A stretch of DNA of 64,000 nt, from positions 62,001-126,000 of the forward strand of contig JAEZFW010000069.1 in NCBI GenBank assembly GCA_023417315.1, written 5' to 3'. This DNA comes from Pseudomonadota bacterium (GTDB lineage: Bacteria > Pseudomonadota > Gammaproteobacteria > Steroidobacterales > Steroidobacteraceae). The notes beneath the pieces were generated by a model. It saw only the letters and a program-made list of their open reading frames with translations. It searched no databases and was not told the DNA's origin. Made by a program: the position numbers and the translations under genes. Positions 57,944 through 64,000 of this stretch are shown here, piece by piece. Numbering within the stretch: the stretch's first letter is position 1; every line of letters begins with the position of its first letter.

Positions 57944-59284
57944 ATGACCGTTCAACTGGAAGACATCATAGTGGGCCTGGGAAAGGGCAGTCTGACAATC
58001 GAAGCTGCGTGTGCAGCCGTGGCAGCCGAGTCCAAGCAAGATCCCGTGAGGACCCGCTTCTGGGGCCAGCGCATCGAGACTGAAATGGTCCAGGGGCGAC
58101 TCACCCGTGCAGCGGCTCGCGCGCTGTTCGATGCCCTCGAGGACTTCCAGTCCGACAAGACGGTTTGGCTCGATTCGGCGACGGTGGTTCCAAGGCTGGG
58201 CCCTCCTCCGTTTGCTCCCGGCACCAAACGCACGCAACGCACGCCACCGCCGATCGCGAACTTGGAGCAGCTGCGCGCGGAGCTCTTCCGCCCCGTGACA
58301 CGCCCTTCGGCCATCGTGCGCGCGACCGCGCCGAGCCCCGAGGGGGATAGCCGGACCGTGTGGCTGGAGCCTTCTTGCGAAGAACATTCGGCCCCTGCTT
58401 CGCAAGCGCTGAATCCCGTCGATTCCATCCCGTTGGGGACGGTCTTGAATCGGCGCTATCGCATTGTCGCTCCGCTCGGACTCGGCGGTGTCGGCCAAGT
58501 GTTCGATGCGATCGACCTTCACAAGTCCAAGGAGCGCGACTTCCATGTGACTGTGAAGGTGATCGCGGTCAACCTGCGTCACCAGCCGCTCGCATATGCG
58601 GCGCTCGAAGCAGCCGTGCGACGTTCACAAACATTGGTGCATCCGAATATCGTCGCGGTTCACGACATCGATCAGTATGAAGATCAAGTGTTCGTGGTGA
58701 TGGAATCGCTGCGAGGGCGCTGGCTGAGCGGGCTCGTGCGCGAGGTGCGCGGCAAAGGACTCGAATATGAAAGAGCGTGGCCCATCATCGAAGGGATTGC
58801 GAGTGCGCTCGCGCATGCACATCGCCACGGCATCGTTCACTGCGATCTGAGCCCGCACGCAGTATTCGTGTGCGAGGACGGCACGCCGAAAATCATGGGA
58901 TTCGGGCTCGTCCATGCCGTTCCGAGCAGCAACGAGTCGCTCGATGTGCTCGATACGCTCACCCTGCGCGCGTACACGGAGGCCTACACCGCAGACCCGT
59001 GGGCCCAGCAAGCTACGCCGCATCCCGCAGACGATCTGTATCCCCTCGGCGTGATCGCGTACGAGATGCTGGCGGGCGCGCATCCCTTCCAGCGGTGCAC
59101 GCTGGCAGTCGCGCGCCAACGCGGGCTGCAGTTTGCACCGGTCCCGGGCTTGAATCGACGCGCGCGCAAGCTCATCGAACGCTGCCTCTCGTTCGAGCGC
59201 AAGACGCGACCGCAGGACGGCGCAATCTTCTTGCGTCGCATGCGCCCGAACGTCCTGCAACGCTTGCTCTTCGTCGGCGGTTGA
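57944..59284 (+). CDS. Serine/threonine protein kinase homologue, predicted pseudokinase
   Basis: 446 residues from ATG 57944 (GAGGA 5 nt upstream; an in-frame GTG 57899 lacks one). A unique N-terminal part (about 1-160) precedes a kinase domain: glycine loop APLGLGGVGQVFDA, Lys205 in VTVKVIA, a possible helix-C Glu222. The catalytic loop is IVHCDLSPHAV (Asp301 kept, Asn lost), and the DFG motif is GFG (IMGFGLV, 319-321), so the metal-binding Asp is missing. No transmembrane or sensor domain. I predict weak or no phosphotransfer; it may bind ATP as a scaffold. Upstream 57689-57943 shows no clear promoter. Confidence 0.85.
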   Translation: MTVQLEDIIVGLGKGSLTIEAACAAVAAESKQDPVRTRFWGQRIETEMVQGRLTRAAARALFDALEDFQSDKTVWLDSATVVPRLGPPPFAPGTKRTQRTPPPIANLEQLRAELFRPVTRPSAIVRATAPSPEGDSRTVWLEPSCEEHSAPASQALNPVDSIPLGTVLNRRYRIVAPLGLGGVGQVFDAIDLHKSKERDFHVTVKVIAVNLRHQPLAYAALEAAVRRSQTLVHPNIVAVHDIDQYEDQVFVVMESLRGRWLSGLVREVRGKGLEYERAWPIIEGIASALAHAHRHGIVHCDLSPHAVFVCEDGTPKIMGFGLVHAVPSSNESLDVLDTLTLRAYTEAYTADPWAQQATPHPADDLYPLGVIAYEMLAGAHPFQRCTLAVARQRGLQFAPVPGLNRRARKLIERCLSFERKTRPQDGAIFLRRMRPNVLQRLLFVGG

Positions 59285-59413
59285 TTGGCTGCACCCTTCC
59301 GATTCGCTGGGAATGGGCGAATACGGGAGAATGGAGTTACGACGAGACGCGCAGGTGGTATTCGCAACCCGCGCGTCCGATTATGCTTCGCTCGAGGTTG
59401 AGCGAGGAACGTC

Positions 59414-60211
59414 GTGACACTCTGTCGAGCCGACAAAGTATTGCTTGCGGGAGCGACGGCCATCGCAGGCTCTGCAGCCGTGTTCGGTGCTTCAGCCTTG
59501 AGCGTGGGAATTCCTGGGGCGCTGTTTGCTGCCGTGTTGGTGGACGGCGTATTCCGTCCTTCATCCGCGACCTTCTATCCAACCCATTGCCGCGGTTCGC
59601 GCACTCGGCCCGAGGTCGCGCTCACATTCGACGATGGTCCGGATCCTGAGGTGACGCCGCGAGTCCTCGACTCACTCGCAGAATTCAATGCCCGCGGCAC
59701 CTTCTTCATGATTGGCCAGAATTTGGAGCGCGCGACGGCAATGGGATCTCGTGTAATCGCAGAGGGTCATCAGATCGGGAATCACTCGTGGGCGCACTCG
59801 TATCTACAGAACTTCTTCTCAGTGGAACGATTGCTCGCCGATATCGAAAGAACGCAGACACTGATCTCTTCATTAACGGGCAGCGAGGCCGCTTCTCCGT
59901 ATCGTGCGCCCGTTGGGCTCAAGAGCCCGAGATTGGCGCGAGCCGCGCATGCGCGCTCTTTGGACATGGTCGCCTGGTCTGTCCATAGCCGCGATACGCT
60001 CGATTCCAATCCGAACCGCATCGCGGCTCGTGTGCTCAACCGAGTGAGACCTGGCGACATCGTGCTGATGCACGATGGCCATCAAAGACCCGGCGCTCGC
60101 CGTACAAGTGGTGCCGATGCGGTGCCCCTCATCTTGCGAGGTCTGCGCGAGCGGGGGCTCGAGCCCGTGACAGTCGAAACGTTGCTAGCACCACGCCCCC
60201 AAGAACCCTGA
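59414..60211 (+). CDS. Polysaccharide deacetylase (NodB family)
   Basis: 265 residues, GTG start with GAGGA. An N-terminal hydrophobic stretch (about 5-45) is a signal or membrane anchor. The NodB domain shows the metal site: TFDDGPDPEVTPRVLDS (Asp-Asp), NHSWAHSYL (His pair), SPYRAPVG and DIVLMHDGH. It removes acetyl groups from an envelope polysaccharide; the substrate is unknown. It follows the pseudokinase at 129 nt on the same strand. Confidence 0.9.
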   Translation: MTLCRADKVLLAGATAIAGSAAVFGASALSVGIPGALFAAVLVDGVFRPSSATFYPTHCRGSRTRPEVALTFDDGPDPEVTPRVLDSLAEFNARGTFFMIGQNLERATAMGSRVIAEGHQIGNHSWAHSYLQNFFSVERLLADIERTQTLISSLTGSEAASPYRAPVGLKSPRLARAAHARSLDMVAWSVHSRDTLDSNPNRIAARVLNRVRPGDIVLMHDGHQRPGARRTSGADAVPLILRGLRERGLEPVTVETLLAPRPQEP

Positions 60212-60470
60212 ACGCAAAGGTTAAATCGCACTCGACCGCACGCCGGAACTCCTCAACCTATCGTTATCAGGCGATACTCTTGCGAGCCAGCGCTCGACAT
60301 CCTAAGGTGTGCGCCGGCTGCGGGGGATAAACACAGAGCTCGGCCGCAACAACCAAGTGCGTAAGGCTTCATAGAACAATCGGCCCAACCGCTGCACCGG
60401 CGTTCGCGTTCCTCACGAAGGATCGCGTGGGCAAGTGCGGTCCGGACGGGCCCCAACAGGTGCACAGCAT

Positions 60471-62192
60471 ATGCAGAGCCCGTCGATGTCCGGCCTTGAT
60501 TGGACCATCATCTTTCTTTATTTCGTGATGATCGGCGTCCTCGCCTGGTGGTACGGGCGAAAGCAGAAAGATTCCGTCGATTACTTCCTCGCAGGACGTA
60601 ACGCGGGATTCATTGCCGTCGGCGCCTCGATCTTTACCTCCAATATCGGCTCCGAACACATCGTCGGTCTGGCCGGCCAAGGTGCTTCGACCGGCATGGC
60701 GATGGCGCACTGGGAGCTGCATGCGTGGATTCTGATTCTGCTCGCCGGCTTCTTCGTACCCTTCTATTACAAGTCCGGCGTGCAAACGATTCCGGAGTTC
60801 TTGGAGCGACGCTTCAACGCTCGTGCGCGCAGCATCCTCTCGGTCGTATCCCTCGTGGCGTACGTGTTCACGAAAGTCAGCGTGACGGTATACGCCGGCG
60901 CGATCGTGTTCCAAGCCCTTTTGCCGGACACGTTCGGTTCCCCGGACAATGCGTTCTGGGTCGGCGCGTTCACGACCGTCATCCTAACGGGCATTTATAC
61001 GGTGTTCGGAGGTATGCGAGCGATCATGGCCACTGCGACACCGCAGGCGGTCATCATTCTGTTCGGATCCGCTGTCATCACGTACATGGGACTTACGAAG
61101 CTCGGTGATGGTGCTGGCGTGGCGGCGGGCTGGGACGCGCTGAAGGCAGCGGCCGCCGAGAACAAAGAGGCGTTCGCTCTCTGGCGTCCTTTGAGCGATC
61201 CCAACTTCCCCTGGCTCGGCGTCATGATCGCCTCACCCATCATCGGCATCTGGTACTGGTGTACCGATCAATACATCGTGCAGCGTGCGCTGTCCGCAAA
61301 GGATCTTGCGACGGCGCGCCGTGGCGCGCTCTTCGGGGGCTTGCTCAAAGTGTGGCCGGTGATGATCTTCCTCGTGCCAGGCATGATCGGTTGGGCGCTT
61401 CATCAGAAGGGATTGATTCAACTGCCGATGAAGATGGTCGATGGCGTCTCGACGATCGACGGCGACACTGTGTTCCCAACGCTCGTCACGACACTGCTGC
61501 CCTCGGGTATTCGAGGACTCATCGTCGCTTGCTTGCTCGCAGCGCTCATGAGCTCGCTCGCGTCGCTGTTCAACTCGAGCGCTTCTCTGTTCACGGTGGA
61601 TATTTATGAGAAGTTGCGGCCCGGACAATCCGAGAAGCATCTGCTGACGGTTGGCCGTATCGCGACAGCCGTCGTGGTAGTACTGGGCCTGCTCTGGATT
61701 CCAGTGATGAAAGTGATCTCTGGCGGAGGCCTGTATCAATACCTGCAGAGCGTGCAAGGCTACCTAGCACCGCCTATCACCGCGGTGTTCTTGCTCGGCC
61801 TTTTCTGGAGCCGCATCAACTCGCGTGGCGCGGTGTGGGCTCTCGCAGGCGGCTTCATCCTGGGCATGATCAAGCTGACGTGCCAAGCCTTCTTCGGAGC
61901 AGGCGAAGGCAAGATCCACGATCCAGCCTTCCTGGCTGCCATTGGCGACTTCAACTTCCTCTACGCTACGGGTGTGCTGTTCCTGATCAGCATCGGGCTA
62001 TTGGTCGTCGGTTCGCTCACGAGCGATGCGCCGCCCAGAGAAAAGGTCGAGGGACTCACGTACTCGTCGATCAAAGCGATTGCCGGCGATGAGATCAAGA
62101 AGAGCTGGGACACCGGCAACAAGATTCTCGCGGGTACGATTCTCGTGCTCGTGCTCGGGATTTACTGGTACTTCAGCTTCTGGCTCGAATAA
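60471..62192 (+). CDS. Sodium:solute symporter (SSS family, sugar type)
   Basis: About 573 residues, 13-14 membrane helices. Family marks: DYFLAGRNAGFIAVGASIFT SNIGSEHIVGLAGQGASTG, the Na+ site region, and FNSSASLFTVDIYEKLRPGQ. It resembles SGLT-like sugar transporters. xylA lies convergently nearby, so xylose or glucose is plausible but not shown. ATG 60471 follows AGGTG; earlier in-frame codons from 60435 are less likely. The 259-nt gap before it has nothing I can name. Confidence 0.88.
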   Translation: MQSPSMSGLDWTIIFLYFVMIGVLAWWYGRKQKDSVDYFLAGRNAGFIAVGASIFTSNIGSEHIVGLAGQGASTGMAMAHWELHAWILILLAGFFVPFYYKSGVQTIPEFLERRFNARARSILSVVSLVAYVFTKVSVTVYAGAIVFQALLPDTFGSPDNAFWVGAFTTVILTGIYTVFGGMRAIMATATPQAVIILFGSAVITYMGLTKLGDGAGVAAGWDALKAAAAENKEAFALWRPLSDPNFPWLGVMIASPIIGIWYWCTDQYIVQRALSAKDLATARRGALFGGLLKVWPVMIFLVPGMIGWALHQKGLIQLPMKMVDGVSTIDGDTVFPTLVTTLLPSGIRGLIVACLLAALMSSLASLFNSSASLFTVDIYEKLRPGQSEKHLLTVGRIATAVVVVLGLLWIPVMKVISGGGLYQYLQSVQGYLAPPITAVFLLGLFWSRINSRGAVWALAGGFILGMIKLTCQAFFGAGEGKIHDPAFLAAIGDFNFLYATGVLFLISIGLLVVGSLTSDAPPREKVEGLTYSSIKAIAGDEIKKSWDTGNKILAGTILVLVLGIYWYFSFWLE

Positions 62193-62210
62193 CGATAGTA
62201 AGCCACCCAT

Positions 62211-62247
62211 ACGGGTTGCGAGCTGCCTGGCTCGGCTCGCAACCCGT
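62211..62247 (+). terminator. 13-bp hairpin after the symporter gene
   Basis: ACGGGTTGCGAGC, 11-nt loop, GCTCGCAACCCGT: a perfect 13-bp stem 18 nt after the stop. No T-tract, so it may slow RNases or end transcription with help. Confidence 0.55.
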
Positions 62248-62288
62248 CCACATTCTGTGACGCTGTGGGTTCTGGAGCCCACGTTCGC

Positions 62289-63491
62289 ATGAGCGCGATC
62301 CCTTTCGAGTTCGTCATTTTCGGACTCACGCTGCTCGGAGTTGCGCTGTTCCATCGCCATACGCTGCTCATCGCCGTACTCGGCCTGGCGAGCGTCATCG
62401 CCTTCAAACTGCTCGGACCTGGCTTCGCGACGGGATCAGGGTTCGGCGGGCTGCTGTCTCATTTCGCGCACGAGTGGAGCACGTTCGCAAACCTGCTCTG
62501 CCTTCTCTTGGGCTTCGCCCTGCTTGCGCGGCAGTTTGAAGATAGCCGCGTCCCTCTCCTATTGCCCCGCTACCTACCCGACCATTGGACCGGGTGCTTT
62601 TGGCTGCTCGTCATCGTCTTCGTCATGTCGAGCTTCCTCGACAATATCGCCGCTGCCTTAATCGGTGGCGCGATGGCGCACTCGTTGTTCCGTGGCCGCG
62701 TGCACATCGGCTATCTCGCTGCACTGGTCGCGGCTTCGAATGCCGGCGGTTCTGGCAGCGTGATCGGAGATACGACGACCACGATGATGTGGATCGAGGG
62801 AGTCTCGCCGAGCGAGGTATTTCACGCCTATGTAGCGGCCTGCGTCGCGTTGATCGTCTTCGGCATTCCGGCCTCACTTCAGCAGGACAAATATCAGCGA
62901 ATTATGAAAGATCCGCCGGCACATCTCGCCGTCGATTGGGGAAGACTCGGCGTCGTGATCTTTGCCCTCGCGTGCGCAATCGCGGTGAATGTCGTCGTGA
63001 ACTCGCATTACCCAGAGGCAGCCGATTCGTTTCCATTCATCGGTGTCACGGTCGTGCTCGCGCTTCTCCTGACTGCATCGTTGCGACGCCCTGACTGGAC
63101 GGTCATACCAGGCGCATTCAAGAGCAGCGTATTCTTGCTCTCGCTTGTCGCGTGCGCCTCGCTGATGCCCGTACACGCGCTACCCGCTGCGTCTTGGCAG
63201 ACCGCATTCGGACTCGGGTTTCTATCCTCCGTGTTCGACAACATTCCACTTACCGCACTCGCACTTCGACAAGGCGGATATGACTGGGGCTTCCTTGCGT
63301 ATGCAGTTGGCTTCGGTGGCTCGATGCTGTGGTTCGGATCATCGGCCGGCGTTGCGCTTTCATCGCTCTATCCCGAAGCGAAATCGACCGGCCGCTGGCT
63401 CAGACACGGATGGCATGTAGCGCTCGCGTATGTTCTTGGCTTCATCGCCCTGCTGCTCACGCTCGGCTGGCATCCGCACGCACTCGGATAA
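62289..63491 (+). CDS. Ion transporter superfamily permease (ArsB/NhaD/citrate type)
   Basis: About 400 residues, 10-12 membrane helices. Two halves each have the DN motif of the ion-transporter superfamily: SSFLDNIAAALIGGAMA and SSVFDNIPLTALAL, plus SGSVIGDTTTTMMWI. Substrate unknown; Na+/H+ exchange or organic-anion transport are both possible. ATG 62289 (MSAIPFEFVIF) is chosen over GTG 62265. A small GTGGG/CCCAC hairpin lies just before the start. It is not obviously in the same transcript as the symporter. Confidence 0.75.
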   Translation: MSAIPFEFVIFGLTLLGVALFHRHTLLIAVLGLASVIAFKLLGPGFATGSGFGGLLSHFAHEWSTFANLLCLLLGFALLARQFEDSRVPLLLPRYLPDHWTGCFWLLVIVFVMSSFLDNIAAALIGGAMAHSLFRGRVHIGYLAALVAASNAGGSGSVIGDTTTTMMWIEGVSPSEVFHAYVAACVALIVFGIPASLQQDKYQRIMKDPPAHLAVDWGRLGVVIFALACAIAVNVVVNSHYPEAADSFPFIGVTVVLALLLTASLRRPDWTVIPGAFKSSVFLLSLVACASLMPVHALPAASWQTAFGLGFLSSVFDNIPLTALALRQGGYDWGFLAYAVGFGGSMLWFGSSAGVALSSLYPEAKSTGRWLRHGWHVALAYVLGFIALLLTLGWHPHALG

Positions 63492-63511
63492 TATAAGAAG
63501 CAACCACAAAC

Positions 63512-63546
63512 AATAAAAGGCCGAGCTGATTGCTCAGCTCGGCCTT
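63512..63546 (-). terminator. Rho-independent terminator of xylA
   Basis: AAGGCCGAGCTGA, TTGC loop, TCAGCTCGGCCTT. On the minus strand TTTTATTGTTTG follows, the expected U-rich tail. It is weaker in the plus direction. It sits between the convergent permease and xylA genes. Confidence 0.9.
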
Positions 63547-63569
63547 ACGAACGTCGATCCTCGAGTCGT

Positions 63570-64000
63570 TTAGATCGAACGCGTCACCAGGTTCTCGAGG
63601 TACTCCTGACGCCCCGAGACCGGCTTCGGGTTGATGTTGTTCTGCACGGCCAAATCGGAGATCGTCGCGAGAGACGCGTCTTTCGCGTGGATCTTCTGGC
63701 CGAGATCGCCATTCCACTTCGCATAGCGCTGCTCGACGAACTTGTCGATCGCACCCTGCTCGATCAGCTTCGCCGCCGAAAGCAGCGAGCGAGCGAGCAG
63801 ATCGAGACCGCCGACATGACCGTGGAACATATCCACCGGATCCGTGCTCTGACGGCGCACCTTCGCATCGAAGTTGAAACCGCCATCCGTGAAGCCACCG
63901 GCCTTCAGGATGCGATACATCGCGAGCGTCATATCGAGCGGATCGTTGTGGAATTGATCCGTGTCCCAGCCGTTCTGCGGGTCGCCGCGATTGATGTCGA
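63570..64000 (-). CDS. xylA: Xylose isomerase (C-terminal part, runs off right edge)
   Basis: The visible 143 or so C-terminal residues include DINRGDPQNGWDTDQFHNDP and GGFNFDAKVRRQSTDP, both hallmarks of xylose isomerase near the metal sites, then DMFHGHVGGLDLLARSLL and the C-terminus QEYLENLVTRSI. It turns D-xylose into D-xylulose. The N-terminal two thirds are outside the window. A clear terminator follows the gene. Confidence 0.95.
   Translation of the reverse strand, partial: DINRGDPQNGWDTDQFHNDPLDMTLAMYRILKAGGFTDGGFNFDAKVRRQSTDPVDMFHGHVGGLDLLARSLLSAAKLIEQGAIDKFVEQRYAKWNGDLGQKIHAKDASLATISDLAVQNNINPKPVSGRQEYLENLVTRSI

Noticed and set aside
1..64000. tRNA, rRNA, phage or insertion-sequence genes
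   Set aside because: I looked for cloverleaf, rRNA and transposase or integrase signatures and saw none, though a tool scan would be more sensitive.

Overview
The window is high-GC DNA from a motile gammaproteobacterium with a polar flagellum. FlhF/FlhG, the MotC/MotD stator, CheZ and FleQ are all of the type found in Pseudomonas and the xanthomonads, and the gene order (flhA-flhF-flhG-fliA-cheY-cheZ-motC-motD) agrees. I guess at the Xanthomonadales/Nevskiales/Steroidobacterales part of the class, but the sequence alone does not fix the genus.

Layout. 1-5025 (minus): a chemotaxis operon (STAS protein, CheY-like, CheA, MCP, CheW) behind a clear sigma-28 promoter. 5327-6810 (plus): a FliK-like protein and a stand-alone FlhB C-terminal domain. 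7017-16547 (minus): flhA, flhF, flhG, fliA, cheY, cheZ, motC, motD and a DUF2802 protein. 17075-22905 (minus): fliLMNOPQR-flhB behind a sigma-54 promoter. 23143-34968 (minus): fliS, fliT, a PilZ-like gene, fleQ, a receiver-less fleR-like activator, fliEFGHIJK and an unknown gene. 35035-49862 (minus): flgBCDEFGHIJKL, fliC, flaG and fliD. 50300-52078 (plus): flgA, flgM, flgN. Almost every structural flagellar gene is here. cheR and cheB are missing from the window, as is a FleS-type kinase. 52092-64000 is general metabolism: a Fur-controlled hemP, a DUF6607-like gene cut by an in-frame stop, L-serine dehydratase, MoeB-rhodanese, a predicted pseudokinase, a polysaccharide deacetylase, a sodium:solute symporter, an ion-transporter-like permease and the end of xylose isomerase.

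Control can be read from the DNA. Four good sigma-54 (-24/-12) sites precede fliL, flhA, flgB and flgA. Four good sigma-28 sites with the exact 11-nt spacer precede the chemotaxis operon, fliC, fliS and flgM. This gives the usual cascade: FleQ/RpoN drives the basal body and hook, then FliA (held by FlgM) drives filament and chemotaxis genes.

The most unusual feature is a set of about 30 low-complexity inverted-repeat elements in the gaps between flagellar genes. Each is built from short words, mostly 7 or 9 nt (such as ACTGGCC, GTAGGCT, GAACGGC, GTGACGG, GTGATGGAG), repeated three to six times and met by an inverted copy across a short loop. The word differs from gap to gap, and two elements have arms from different word families. 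Nearly all word arrays end at a shared inner boundary close to G[GT]C[CA]AGA. Most elements start within a dozen nucleotides of the upstream gene's stop codon. Some have become coding: they encode the FliO and FlgH signal sequences and linkers in FlgJ, the FleR-like protein and FliT. I know of no named family that fits this description.
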